Below, piece after piece: positions 1-11,994 of a stretch of 64,000 nt of DNA (position 1 is the stretch's first letter; each line of letters opens with the position of its first letter). Under the pieces are notes generated by a model. It had not been told where the DNA came from, did not search any database, and saw nothing but the letters and a program-made list of their open reading frames with translations. The position numbers were made by a program, and so were the translations under genes. The stretch covers positions 1,922,001 through 1,986,000 of the forward strand of contig OY756149.1 of NCBI GenBank assembly GCA_963576785.1, read 5' to 3'. Origin of the DNA: Chlorophyllum brunneum (lineage: Eukaryota > Basidiomycota > Agaricomycetes > Agaricales > Agaricaceae).

Positions 1-2206
1 GGTTATTGCACCTCCGGTATTCGAGACGGTCGAGCAGCGCGAGAAAAGGCTAGAGCGGGAAAGGGAGGCCAAGCGCATTTCTGATGTGATAGATGAAGAA
101 CTAGACAAGGAGAGGAAAGCTGAGAAACCGCTGAAGATTCTCCTTCTTGGTGAGCACTCAGAGCGAATTCGTCTGTATCAGTCTCTGATGTGCCATAGGT
201 CAGAGCGAATCTGGTGAGTTATCTCTCTAAAGAAGCGATTTAAAACTGACATTGGACAGGAAAATCCACTACCCTCAAGAGTGAGGCTGCGAGTCAATTT
301 CATGTTTCGTTTTCCTAACTGACTATGCATCTAGATTTTCAGCTCCTGCATGAGCCCAAGGTAAGGCCCTGTATTCAATGGCTGTTAACCATTCTTCATC
401 GTGTTGTGTAGGCTTTCAGAAGGGAACGGGCTTCATGGAGAGCCATCATTCAGCTCAACATCGTACAATCCTTTCACCTCATCGTAGATGCTATGACACA
501 AGTCCAGCGGCATATTCCAAGAGACGAAGATGCTGAAACTCCTCCACGAGGTGCCCCAGCCCTAACGACTGAACATCTCAAAATCAAACAACGTCTATCG
601 CCCCTTCTAGAGATAGAAAACACACTACTCCAGCAACTATCCCCTGTTAGCTCTAGGCAGAAGGCTACCGATCGGCACAGACTCTCATTGAAGGAAGTTG
701 CGGTGAACTCAGCAACATCATGGAAGGAATGCTTCCAAAAGTTGCAGAGGAATGAACGAGATAGTTTTGACAGCAACGGCATCGTTGATTGGGACGATCC
801 AGACGAACCAGGGAGGGTTTTGTATGCTTGCTCTGAGGATATGATTCGCCTGTGGAGTGATCCCGTCATCCAAGAACTCCTTTCTAAACTGAACCTTCGA
901 ATGAGGGAACAAGCAGGGTTGTACGTGGATTCGGATTCAACTGGCCCTGTCTTGTTTCGTGCTCACAGTCTAACCCAGTTTCCTCGACGCATTGGAGCGT
1001 GTCACGGCACCCCGATATCTTCCAACCGACGGTAGGGTTCTTGTAAATTGAATTTCAGCTTTCGTCTCATGGCTTTCAGATGACATCCTTCGAGCACGTC
1101 TGAAGACAATGGGTGCGATTTATCCTCCGCAGCTTTGCTGGCTCATGGCTCATCTTCCGTTATGCTAGGTGTAACCGAACATCACTTACGAATGAGGCAT
1201 GGTTCGTGAACCTCATTGATAACGATAGCTAGTGTTCAATTGTGTCAAAGACACAGGTTTCCGCAAAGACTGGTGTATTTACGACGTTGGCGGTCAACGC
1301 TCCCAGGTAAGATTTATTTCCTTGGTGTTCGGCATTCGTGGCTGACGCCCCTATTAGAGAGGTTTGCGACACGCTAGCTTGAGAGCCCGAATTGTCGCTG
1401 ATACACCTATCTCAATCATACAGCGGCATGGATCCCGTATTTTGATCATATGGATGCTATCATCTTTCTAGCCCCTATAAGGTACCTCATGACGGTTTCC
1501 AAGTTCTGTTTCTCGCAACTGAGTTATGACTAGCGCCTTTGACCAGATGCTGGAGGAGGACTCGAAAATGAATCGACTGGTTCGTCTTTGAAGGGCATCC
1601 CCTCCATACAGCTCTAACTATAGCACAGCAAGATTCTGTCCTACTCTGGAGAGAAATCGTTTCGAATGACCTCCTGAGGAACACGAACCTAATTATTTTC
1701 CTCAACAAAATTGACATTTTCAGGGCGAAATTAAATTCAGGAGTTCGATTTAGTGACTATGTCACCTCTTACAGTGCTCGTCCCAACACTTTTGCGGCTA
1801 CAACTACATGTAAGTACTGATCTCCGACTTTGTCTTGTAACGGGCTCATATCTATTCTTAACAGATCTCATGAGAAAGTTCGGTACGACTCCATCCCATG
1901 CTGCTTACCCCCACTTGAATAATGACATTCACCCAGCCGGGATCTTAAAGACACATTCAAAAACGACAAGAGTATTTTACTGCCACCATACAACCGCCAC
2001 CGTGAGTTCGGACAGGTTACTGGAGTCAAAAAAACCCCTGTTCACTGACTTCACTTGTTAACAGGATACAAAGTCCACCAGATTCGTTCTCACAGGCTGT
2101 GCGTTTCTCCCAAACTCGTGGAATTTACGGATACTGAAGCGTTTCATCATTTCCAGTGAAGGACATGCTGATGCGTCAGAACCTCGCCCACTGCAATCTG
2201 ACTTAG
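1..2206 (+). CDS. G-protein alpha subunit, basidiomycete large-insert type, copy 1 (5' partial)
   Basis: Heterotrimeric G-alpha GTPase acting in membrane-linked signalling. The 5' end lies outside the window; frame 2 opens with a charged helix (REAKRISDVIDEELDKERKA) leading to the P-loop. Splicing gives GQSESGKSTT (G1), DFQ/NFQ-LLHEPKAF, a long helical-domain insert (about 493-920), LRARLKTMG (switch I Arg), DVGGQRSQ (switch II with catalytic Gln), NKID (G4) and TTATDT (G5), ending VKDMLMRQNLAHCNLT. There are many short GT-AG introns, including a 15-nt exon (199-213) and a 4-nt exon (1358-1361). All nucleotide-binding motifs are present, so it should be functional. The C-terminal tail lacks the CAAX-like Cys of Gi-type subunits. 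Paralogue of the next gene. Family assignment is secure; receptor and effector are unknown. Confidence 0.88.
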
Positions 2207-3558
2207 CCACATTGGACTTGTATTGTTATTTATCGATATTGTACACTAACGAGTGGACATGGGGACTATGTTTTTCCTAAGTCTTCTCCGAGAGACGTGA
2301 AACAGTTGATCAGACCCTGGGCCGCAGGGGACTCTCAAGTTTGGCCGCTATGTATGGCATGCCACAACCCCAGGGAACGCGATGGTAATGGGGTCGTGAC
2401 ATTCAACATCTAACGCTCAATCCGGCGAATCCGGGCAATCCTGGGCTGAGGTTGAAAGCGCCAGACTCACCGTTGACGGAGGCTACTGGGCATCATTACG
2501 ACAAGCGCAAATTCTGGGCGGGATTCATCGGGTTGATGAGCGTCTTCATGCTCCCACTGGCGCGGGGGGTGGTATGTGCGTTGTACCCGAACTGAATCAC
2601 CACACTCAAGGGGGGTTAAAGGTTTCTTTAAGTTGGAAGTAGGTCATGTGACGGAACTAGTAATCGTTGTTGAAACGTCGACCCTGAAGCTCACCCACAT
2701 CACGGACCTTTGAAGGAAACGTAAGGTCTTCTTGGAGTATTCATATCACTAGAGTTGAAACGGACACAGTTTTCTTACATTCTCACGGGTTTCGGGTTCA
2801 CCAGCAGTACCAGGGTCGGTGCCGACAGGGCTGCCATGCGGCAAATTCATTAACGGGCTAGCCCAACCATTCTCAGGTTTGTCAAAGTGGAAAATTGAAC
2901 CATAACGCGTAAAGATAGGCGTCTAAACAGCTTGGAACCTAGATGAGCTCCAGCCTCTGGCAGCTTGAGCTCGAGTCGTTCCTGAAACCATTTGGCCCTG
3001 GTCCAGGATACTATGGTCGGGCTAAAGGCAATAGTGTCAACTGCATACGTCAACAACTTCATATCATCCTGAAGGGATAAGCGCCAAGATGTCCAATGTG
3101 GAGACTGGGCTCTAACGTCCTTTGGTCCAAGACCGATATGATAGGATAGGACTCATAGGGCTTTTCTTCTAACTCAGGGGCGATATCGTATTTTCCCATA
3201 CATGGCGGAGTGCCAATTATTTGTTCTTGCCTATTGGTCGAACCCGAAACGTTAATCGAAGCATACGGCGACTATGATCCCAAGTAACATTCATTTTCGG
3301 ACGCACCAACCGACATTTTAAGAATAGTAACCTTGCATCTGCTCCCCCCAATAACACGATTTCATCATTCTCTATTGAAATGTCACTTGTTGGGAATAAC
3401 TCCGATGGGCACCCTTGACCCTCGTTTGGTCTCGATACATAAGCTTGGGGTATTTTGGTAAGCACTTGGTTTCTTTCCCCCCCGTTTCCGTCGTGCTCGT
3501 TTTCCACTGTTTTCGACTCTCGAACAGCTTCGCTCAGTTTGCGGACCGATTGCTGGGC
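2207..3558. other. Intergenic region between the two G-alpha genes
   Basis: About 1.35 kb without a supportable gene. A minus-strand open frame at 3217-3507 has no recognisable motif and overlaps the presumed promoter of the downstream G-alpha gene. No repeat or RNA gene seen. Confidence 0.5.
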
Positions 3559-5870
3559 ATGGCGGTGAAGATTATCACTGTCTCTGATCAGTCGCGGGAT
3601 CCGTTAACTCTTCTCATGGCGCCTTCTCGGTCTGAGACGCCAGAGGAACGCATTAGAAGGCTTCAACAAGAAGACGAAGCAAAACGAATATCAAATGTCA
3701 TAGACGAGGAGTTGAGCAAAGAGAGGAAGGCTCCGAAACCAGTGAAGATTCTTCTCCTAGGTAAGAAGCTCGGCGTCCAAGGATTAGGTTCCGGCGTTGA
3801 GAAGCTCACATGTTCATTTAAGGCCAAAGCGAATCTGGTAGGCTATGTTATGCCATTCAGACACAGCAGTAATTGACAACCTAGGTAGGAAAGTCTACGA
3901 CGCTGAAGAGTGAGTTGGGTTGCGGATTCTGACACCCAGAATTGATTATCTGCTTTGCAGATTTCCAACTTATGCACGAGCCCAAGGTACTTCCGCCCAC
4001 CCCTATGTTCTTCTGTTATCGACTCAACATTTTTTATTGGCAGGCATTTGGAAGGGAGCGCGCATCTTGGAGGGCTATCATTTACCTCAACATTGTTCGC
4101 TGTTTCCGCCTCATCATGGATGCCATGGAACGGACACAAAGAAATGATATCTCCATAGAGGAGGACGGGGACCTAGGGCTTCCAGAACTCCCTAGTCTTA
4201 CTCCAGAACATCTGAAGATTAAGCGCCGTCTGTGTCCCTTGATCCAGGTCGAGAGCACTCTTATACGCCAGCTTTCTCCCATTCAAAACGCAGACAAGGA
4301 AGAGTGGAGGTCGTTCGAGTCCACCGGCAAGGATTCTCTGAAAGAGGTGGCGGTCAACTCGGCGACGCAATGGAAGGAATGTTTCAGGTGCTTAGCCAAC
4401 TCTGAGCGCTGTCCGTCGAATGGCCATGTCAATTGTGGTGACCCAAACGACCCTGGCCGGCTTTTGCGTGCCTGCTCCGAAGATATGATTCGGCTATGGA
4501 ACGACCCTCTCATTCAGGAGCTCCTAGGAAAACTTAAAATACGCATGGAGGATCATGCCGGCTTGTAGGTTTGAATTCCTGCTTTTTCAGGATGAAACTC
4601 ATTGTCATACATAGCTTCCTGGATTCTCTTGAACGTGTCACAGCCGCGGGATATCTTCCCACTGATGGTGAGCGGATTCGTATATTGGGTATAATGATGA
4701 TAAAGATTAGAACTCTATTCCAAAGATGATATCTTACGGGCACGGCTCAAAACATTAGGTGGGATCTATTTTATCTCATGCTGAGACCTTTTGATTTATT
4801 TGAGTCCTAGGCGTGTCTGAACACCGATTCAGAGTAAATTCTAGTGCGTGAAACGAATCCATGCACCAAATTTACTCTATTGATTTCCCTGAAGTTACAG
4901 GAGGGAAAGACTGGCGAATATATGATGTAGGCGGTCATAGGTCCTTGGTAAGTGATTCTTTACCCCATAGGGCAACTCATTGAATATACCCATGTTAGAG
5001 AGGTACGCCCCGAGCCCGAGTACTGATAGCAACGGTATTGATGCTTGATCTTGTCGCTATTCCTGATACAGCGGCATGGATCCCGTATTTTGATGACGTG
5101 GATGCTATCATCTTCCTAGCACCCATTAGGTGTGTTGTCTGACATGCTTGAAACCTTTGGCATCGACTGACAGAACCAATTATAGCGCTTTCGACCAAAT
5201 GCTGGAGGAAGACCCAAAAGTGAATAGATTGGTGAGTAACCTCCATGATGTCCTCGGTCCTAGTATGTGCTCCAAGGTCATACGACTGACATTCCTTGGT
5301 TGGTAGCTGGACTCCTTCCAACTTTGGTCAAGCATCGTCTCAAACGAGCTTTTAAGCCACACGAATCTCATACTTTTCCTCAACAAGCTCGATATATTCC
5401 AAGCCAAAATCGAGTCCGGTATTCAGTTTGGAAAATATGTCACATCGTACAAGGACCGACCGAACGATGTTGAAAATACTTCAGACTGTATGGGTAGCTT
5501 CTATCTCTCAGGGGTTGATGCAAACTGAACTACACGTTTTGATAGACCTCAGAAAGAAGTTTGGTATGTCATTTCTGCCGTCAGCTATCCCGTAACTTAC
5601 GACACCCCCAGTCGCACTAATGAAGAGTAATTCCAAAACGCCAAGAATATTTTTTTCCCACTTTACGACCGTCACTGTGAGCCTTTCCTGATGAACCGAA
5701 TCCTAGAGGTTGACAAAGAGTGTTTTTGAAAGGATACCGCATCAACAAAGTATATTTTGTCTAATTGTGTGTCCTCTTTGTTTTGGTTCTCAATGCATAA
5801 AGCTTACCCATTGGCTGCAGTGCAGGATGCGTTAATGCGTCAGAATCTTGCTGAATGTAATCTAACATGA
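3559..5870 (+). CDS. G-protein alpha subunit, basidiomycete large-insert type, copy 2 (catalytic Gln replaced by His)
   Basis: Tandem paralogue of the preceding gene with the same exon plan. The ATG at 3559 was chosen because it opens the frame that runs into SRSETPEERIRRLQQEDEAK, but an ATG at 3616 is also possible. Spliced motifs: GQSESGKSTT (G1), NFQLMHEPKAFGRERASWRA, a helical-domain insert (about 4140-4565), LRARLKTLG, DVGGHRSL, NKLD (G4), TTVTDT (G5) and the tail VQ/LQDALMRQNLAECNLT. The key oddity is His instead of the catalytic Gln in switch II (codon cat at about 4940-4942), which in G-alpha and Ras-like GTPases normally cripples GTP hydrolysis. The 15-nt exon (3823-3837) and the 4-nt exon (4999-5002) are conserved with copy 1. 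The last introns are my best fit, not proven. Confidence 0.85.
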
Positions 5871-6187
5871 CTATTTGGGACTTGTGCATTTCTTATCCGG
5901 ACTGTTGTACATACCTCGACTATTGTTATACCCAGTTACCCGTATTTTAAGACACGATATATTCGGTGGCAACATTCTGTGATGGTCGATTGGATTGCTG
6001 TCAAGGTTCGACTAGTACAAGGAATACTGGAATTTGCGAATCTATCAATGTGACAGGACCGATGGGTCTGCGAAGGTTCGACACCGAAAAGTATGGTAAG
6101 AGAAGCGAAGTGCGTAGGGCCTGAGGTTATGACGACACTCTACCCTAAGCGAGGATAACGCTTATCTACCACTGGTCTCCGTCAAGG
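5871..6187. other. Intergenic region, convergent 3' ends
   Basis: Short gap between the G-alpha copy 2 stop and the minus-strand RRG7-like gene stop. It should hold both 3' UTRs and terminators. No distinct signal was recognised. Confidence 0.4.
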
Positions 6188-7051
6188 CTACTTGCCTTGG
6201 TTCCGAGGAAAGTCGGATGCCTCTGTTTCCGTAGGGACCCAGCTAGGCAACTTCGTGTCACACCACCAGAGCCCCGGTCGGTCAGGACCTTTAGGGGCTC
6301 GCTCCCATCGGATTTCCATGTGCCCACCCAGAACGCCTCTGTCCCCGGCAAGCGCTGGATTCCAGATTGCGGTACCCAAAGTGTCTTTAGAGGCGGCATC
6401 CGAAATTTCGTCCTCCGGGGGTAGATATAAGAGAAGCAAGGGAATAGATGAAGAATGAGCGTGAAGTACCGTGGCTTTGGTGAAAGGCGATTCGGATATG
6501 AGGAGACCGAGTGCAGGGACATGTTTAACCGAAGAAGGGGGTAGAGTTGCATATGGAAAGTTATGCGGATCAAGCGGGTCGACCGAGTTATTCAAGTTCG
6601 TAACATGGTAGCGATGTAGTACCCCTTCTAGCTCCCGAACGTACTTCGGTCCAACTTTTTTCTTTTCAGCTTTGCACTGCGCAATCACGCGAACTCGCCG
6701 ACGTCGGTCAATGGATGACGTGTTTTGTGAAGCATAAGGTATCCACCACCAGCCCAACATGTCAATACCTCCGTCTCCTTTTCCTCCTACGCGTTTCAAA
6801 GACATCGACAGATACCGCTCCAGCAAGGCAATAGATCGCGTCTCGAAGTGAGCCCCACGATGGACCGCTGAGAGAAGAGATTTAGCCTGTTCAGTACTGT
6901 ATGTTCTTGCGCGTCCTGGAATTTTCGGTATTGCATTAAGGATATTTTTCTGGCGGGATAACGCACAGAAGAACATAGATGGAGATGATGAAAATTCCAA
7001 GAAACTCGTTCTTTGACGGAAGCCTTTGATCCGATCAGTTCCCACGGCCAA
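6188..7051 (-). CDS. RRG7-like mitochondrial protein (DUF2034, restriction-endonuclease-like fold)
   Basis: Single-exon gene, 287 aa. The N-terminal roughly 50 residues are basic and Ser/Thr/Phe-rich, fitting a mitochondrial targeting sequence (about MAVGTDRIKGFRQRTSF). A nuclease-like core follows: FETRSIALLERYL, then GGKGDGGIDMLGWWW, then RVRVIAQCKAEKKKVGPKYV. The D of GGID and the QxK of AQCK occupy the places of the catalytic D...(E/Q)xK in Mrr-type folds. Yeast Rrg7 (required for respiratory growth) has this domain; its biochemical role is not settled, so no reaction is claimed. Divergent from the SDR gene, with only about 280 bp between the start codons, so a shared bidirectional promoter is plausible. 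Confidence 0.75.
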   Translation of the reverse strand: MAVGTDRIKGFRQRTSFLEFSSSPSMFFCALSRQKNILNAIPKIPGRARTYSTEQAKSLLSAVHRGAHFETRSIALLERYLSMSLKRVGGKGDGGIDMLGWWWIPYASQNTSSIDRRRRVRVIAQCKAEKKKVGPKYVRELEGVLHRYHVTNLNNSVDPLDPHNFPYATLPPSSVKHVPALGLLISESPFTKATVLHAHSSSIPLLLLYLPPEDEISDAASKDTLGTAIWNPALAGDRGVLGGHMEIRWERAPKGPDRPGLWWCDTKLPSWVPTETEASDFPRNQGK

Positions 7052-7330
7052 CTCGTAACCGTAAGCTCCGGAAGGCCCAGGCCGACCGTCTAATAGCTAC
7101 GACAAGCAATGGTCTGACAAGACACCCAAGAGCACAAGTAGCTTTCCAAACTGACCTGGAGATTACTGCACTCGTTGTGAATCCTCCAACTTCAGCCCCT
7201 TTCACAACTCCTGCACCAACTCAGTCACGTGTGATTCTGTCAATGTAGGGAACCGGTATTCAAGAAACCGGCCTGGGGAACTAAAAGCTCGCAGCGCTTC
7301 TCTCCACCCAACTGCGTACACGCCGTGACA

Positions 7331-8739
7331 ATGGCTTCTGGTGAGCGAGCACTAGCTTGCGCCTGACATCTCTAATACACATACACAGATCTTTCCATTA
7401 CCTCTCTCTTCAATGTCAAGGGCAAGATCGGTACGCTACCCCCGACGGACTCGGACCCGTTATGTTATGTTATGATTGTATACTCATTCAAACTACAGTT
7501 CTCATCACTGGAGGGAGTTCTGGTATTGGAAAGATGATGGCCGCTGGGTTTGCGAAGAACGGCGCCAGTGTATATATTGCAGCTCGGAAGGAGAAACAAC
7601 TTCAGGAGGTTTAGTCATTTCGGATCTTATAACCCACGCCTGGAACTCACAGTGTTATCTAGGCTGTTGTCGATATTAAGAAGGTCGCCGCGGGCAAGGT
7701 GGATTATATTGTTGCTAACGTCAACGCATGTGGAGTTTTATCTTGGCTCATTACTGCTGGCTCATTGATACCTATAGTCGAAGGCAGGATGCGATGCCCT
7801 CATTCAAGAGTTCCGCAAGCGTGAATCGAAACTTCACGTCCTCGTCAATAACTCTGGTATCACATGGGGTGGGCCATTCCACAATTTCCCCGAAGAAAAA
7901 GGGTGGGACAACGTTTTCAATGTTAACGTCAAGTCCATCTTTTACAGTACGTACCCTTGAAGTGATCCTCTCCATGCGCTCCCTGATAACCATCTTCTCA
8001 ATAGTGACCGCTGGGTATGCGCGAATAATTTTTCCTTGGGACCAAATACCTGACTGGCCTGTATTTAGCTTGACCGACCTCCTGGCAAAGGATGCCACGA
8101 ACCTTGACCCTGGTCGCGTTATCAACATCTCCTCTACTGCTGCTGTCGATCCAATAAGCGAAGGTTCACTCAGCGACGTCGGCAATGGTACCTGGAGCTG
8201 TGGGTCCACAATTTTTGTCGGTCTACCATCAATTCTAACCTCGCCTTTTCGCCTCTAGATCAACCGAGTAAAGCAGCTGGTATTATTTTCCTCCTCATCC
8301 GCTTTATTCTGTTACCTCATATCCCGTTACGCAGTGAACCACCTCACTTCGAGCCTTGCTCTGAAACTCGCACCCCATTTAATCACGTAAGTCAAACACT
8401 ATTCGCCATCGCGCCAAGCTGACTTTGGTCTTACGACAGTGTAAACGCCATTCTACCTGGGTAAGTCAGGCCCTTGACGTTTTATCAAACCTAGGACCCA
8501 TGGATTCCTGACTCCCTGAATCTAGTCTCTTCCCGAGTAGAATGACTGCTTTTGGTTTCCGGACGGTCGGTGAAGAAGCCTTCAACGCCAACCAACCCAC
8601 TGGTCGTTTTGGCAGACCAGAAGATATCTCCGGCTTGGCTTTGTTCCTTGCTTCTCCTGCCTCAGCGCACGTCACTGGTACACATACCCTCATTGACGGA
8701 GGTGCTAGGTATAGGAAACAGCCCGCTAACAAGCTTTGA
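7331..8739 (+). CDS. Short-chain dehydrogenase/reductase, RhlG/3-oxoacyl-ACP-reductase-like
   Basis: NAD(P)-dependent SDR, about 300 aa after splicing of about nine introns. Exon 1 is only atggcttctg, joined to the exon reading DLSITSLFNVKGKIV. Motifs in order: TGGSSGIG (cofactor loop), VNNSG (NNAG motif), GRVINISS (catalytic Ser strand) and YQPSKAA (catalytic Tyr and Lys, rebuilt across an intron at about 8201-8262). Then come LPGLFPSRMT and a C-terminal GRFGRPEDISGLALFLASP segment with GTHTLIDGG. The sequence matches fungal RhlG-like reductases, which are annotated for rhamnolipid or fatty-acid biosynthesis by similarity only; the true substrate is unknown. All catalytic residues are present. 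Ends KQPANKL-stop. Confidence 0.85.
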
Positions 8740-10975
8740 GGTTTGGGTAATATGAGCATAGTATATCATAATGGTCGGACATACCGGACCAAGTCTATGG
8801 ATAGAAATTTATTTTCATGGTGTAGAAACTAAGACTCTTAAGAGACCTTGACAATGTAACACCGAGGATGAGAGCCTGTAGGTAGTGGAACGGGAGGTTT
8901 GTAGCTGCTGCACCCAGATGACGTGCTCATGGTCGTCGGGGGGTCGGGTGTACTCAAGCGACTTGAGGTGTGGTTGAGCCTACTCAAGTGTAGTTTAACA
9001 CATTCGAGTATTTAAACCAACTAGAGCGGGTGTGTGCAAGCACACCGTAATTCAACTTCCTCTTATGACTTTTGCAGTATACATTGTAATGTTGGAGGTA
9101 CCAAGTGCAATGAACCGGAGCGTACGCTCAAATATGCTCCCCGCTTGGAATTCCGGTGGTCCGTCATCGCACCATCGCGTCTATTTGATACACTTGAGAG
9201 TGTAAACCGCCATAGGCGGCAGCCTCACTGAGAGCTAGCTAGCGGGGAAGAGAGCTACACGGAACTTTTGTCTATCGAGAGGGGACTGAAGAACGCCCGG
9301 CCCCAAACTATGTACTTAAATACAGAGTAACACTACTTCTACTAGATGTCATATCATAGAAGTGCGGATCCTGTGTAAGCAAGGATGTCTGGGGCTTTCA
9401 GAGAGAGATCCATTTGATTAGGAGTGTAACATCCATCGGCGGACCATATTTTGTCATCGGCTTGTCTATTCCTTGCTTTTTCCGAATGCTGTATCACTCA
9501 TAGATTATCAGAAATCAAAATAAACACGAAGGAGGACATCACGGATACCAGATCAGAAGGACATTCGTGCTATTGTCGACGGGAACCTGCGATGACTCAC
9601 AGGTTTATACGGTAACGCCAAAGAAGGAAGAAAAAAACTGTATGACACGCGTCGCCTCCAGGGATGACGGTGGATCTATGGGTAAGGGGATGCTCCTAGA
9701 GAAGACCCCTTGAATTGTCATGAAGAAGTGTCACTCAAGTCATTAGCTCGATCTGCTCGGAGCAGATAGCTACTTCCAGTAAGTGCAATCACTCAAGTGC
9801 TCAAGCTCTCCAACAATGGGTGATTAACTGATTAACTAATCAACGTGAAAGAGACAGAGAGGAGTTGAATGCGCCGCAAGAATGTTCGTTCTGGGCTATA
9901 TTTATCTGTTTTAGACAATCCAGCGTGGGTGTTGATGATGATCAGAACAAGTGCCGTGAGCAGTTGATCTTCCTCTTGATAGAACCGATAAGTCTATGTC
10001 CCCGAGTCGGACGATGATCCACAGTATTTCTGGGAAGTGTAGAGGAGAGCACATTCCCTTTTTGCTTAAGTTGTATCACTTTATCAGTCACTCGAAGACA
10101 CGATCACTCAACGTGGGTCCAGGATATATAAATCCTTGTAACAGCTCTGATCTCTTTGCTTCTTCCCTACTGAATCTTTCCAACCTTTCCACCTCATCTA
10201 TATACGGTCTACTTCGGGCACAAATCATCCACGTGGTCTTTGATTTACTTGTTCCCCTCCACTCTTCGAGGATTTGTGTTTCCATTTTCCAAATTTAATC
10301 CCCTCTGTTGGATCAACACCCCTGGCGGCTCAAGGTGGCAAACAGATTGAATGGATTATCACTGGACAAGACGTCCCATGAGCTTTGAAACAACCCCGAA
10401 TGGATACTGTACTCATAATCGATCTGGGAACATGCTCAAGACCAAACGACTCCCTTCAACAAGGGAGGCTACCTACACTTTAATGATCGCCCTTCAAGAC
10501 GGTTTGTTGAGGGGTGTAGGTGGTTCCTGGGGAAGGGTCATCTGACCCTCGTGCTCCCTTGACGTTGGGCCCTAGGCTTAAGCTTCGCCCTAACTACCTT
10601 TCTCAAAGAGGTGTTACTTGGGCAGGGCAACCAAAGCACGTTAAACCATGACGGCAGTTAGCGTTGTATGACTATACAAGGTTTTTATAATAGTTTCGGG
10701 TGTTCTACTTGTTGCGAGTCCACTGTCGAACCGTCCACCAATCAACGATTTACAATCGCACGACAAAGTTGACGATAAAGCATGAGTAATGTCGAGGGCG
10801 AACTGTCTAAGTTGAGCTGCCTATACTTGTTGACCGGGGGGGCGTGTCTTATAGCATTGGAAAGAAACTCGAGAAGAAGAGAAGAGGTAGGTCCTAGGAT
10901 CTATTAAAGTGGGGGCCATAAAGCGGACAAATATAAGTAGATGATCGTACATCGGTGCTGAGGAACAGAATATAG
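8740..10975. other. Long intergenic region without supportable genes
   Basis: About 2.2 kb. The short plus-strand frames here (for example 9996-10298) show no family motif and no credible splice partners. The region holds small palindromes built on CTCAAG/CTTGAG (about 8951-8995) and repeated ACTCAAG words (8951-9000, 9730-9805). I see no transposon ends, tRNA or rRNA. Confidence 0.5.
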
Positions 10976-11857
10976 CTATTTCGAGGTACCTGTGGCCTTC
11001 TGTAGAGAAGCAAGGATAGTATCCACTTCGGTAATGTGGCGATCGGTGAGTTTCTGGAACTGTAACGCCCGTCAGAACTAATTTCATTGGACTTGGGTAC
11101 TCGTAAACCGACCTCCTCTTGCTCAACAGAGTGCTTATCGAACTTTCCACGTTTTAGGCTCATCTGGTGCTGCTTCCGAACCTGAACCCGGATTTCTTCG
11201 GCTTTCCGCTTGGCATTAGAGAAAAGCTCTTTGCGGGCATCTACGGTAGGCCTAAGACCCCGTGAATGAGTAATTTTGAGTAGCTAGGGGACCTGACGTA
11301 CCGCGGAATGGGAAGTTTGATCGTTCGATCGTCCTGCCGGTGTGGCACGACTCCCGGAATCTTTGAGTCGTAAAGTGCTTTCTCAACAAGTTTCATGTTC
11401 TACGAACGGGCGTCAATAGCTAAATCAAGTCCAAAACGGTAGCATGACCAACCTTATCGTCGAACAAGGTCACCAGAAGAATAGACCCATCTCGGACTCC
11501 AACGGTGGCAATTTCTTCCAGCCTATACTCTCTCTCATCAAGCTTGATATGTACAGGGGACAGCAATGCGGGTGTAACTCGACCGCTGGCACGCGTTTCG
11601 AAGCCTTGGCACTCCTTCCGGAACCATTCAACGGCGGATTTCATCGTTGCTTCTGCTTTGTTGTACTCTGCAAGAGCAACCTCATCCGTAATAGGTTGCT
11701 TTGACCCCGGAACGAATTGAGCGGTTGACTTCATTTTGCCCTTGGTGGCATAGGTTCGCAGAAGTAGCAGGTGCCTTGGCAAGACACTGGAGGGGGTGAT
11801 TCTAGTGCTTATCACAAGCGGTGCATAGTTTCTGAGGGTAAGACGGAGGAACGACAT
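10976..11857 (-). CDS. RRF1: Mitochondrial ribosome recycling factor
   Basis: RRF splits the post-termination ribosome together with EF-G2 in the mitochondrial matrix. Exon 1 (11857-11453) encodes a basic, Arg/Ser/Leu-rich presequence (MSFLRLTLRNYAP...RTYATKGK), then MKSAVEWFRKECQGFETRASGRVTPALLSPVHI, the typical RRF N-terminal helix and GRVTPALL motif, ending VTLFDDK. Exon 2 (high end 11399) reads NMKLVEKALYDSKIPGVVPH...IKLPIPR. A third exon gives VDARKELFSNAKRKAEEIRVQVRKQ, and the last gives FQKLTDRHITEVDTILASLQK-ATGTSK-stop. These match the canonical order of RRF helices. The terminal exon was found by rejoining across an intron at about 11050-11100. About 135 bp separates its start codon from the divergent methyltransferase gene. 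Confidence 0.85.
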
Positions 11858-11994
11858 AACAAGTGGGTAATCGTGCAGAGAAATTTCCGTTGATTGCCGG
11901 CTTGGGTAAATGTCACGTGGTGATTAGCCGCTCTTCACTACTTTAAGGGTATTCGGCTGTGATTGCAAGTTACACCCTGTCCACTCTCAGCAAT

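Noticed and set aside
3217..3507. Minus-strand 96-codon frame upstream of G-alpha copy 2
   Set aside because: No recognisable domain, overlaps the presumed promoter, no splice partners.
5640..5780. Apparent loss of the G5 TCAT/DT motif in G-alpha copy 2
   Set aside because: Using the acceptor ending gaaag (just before gatacc) restores TTVTDTASTK in frame, so G5 is intact.
9996..10298. Plus-strand 100-codon frame
   Set aside because: Composition and sequence show no domain; isolated in a long intergenic stretch.
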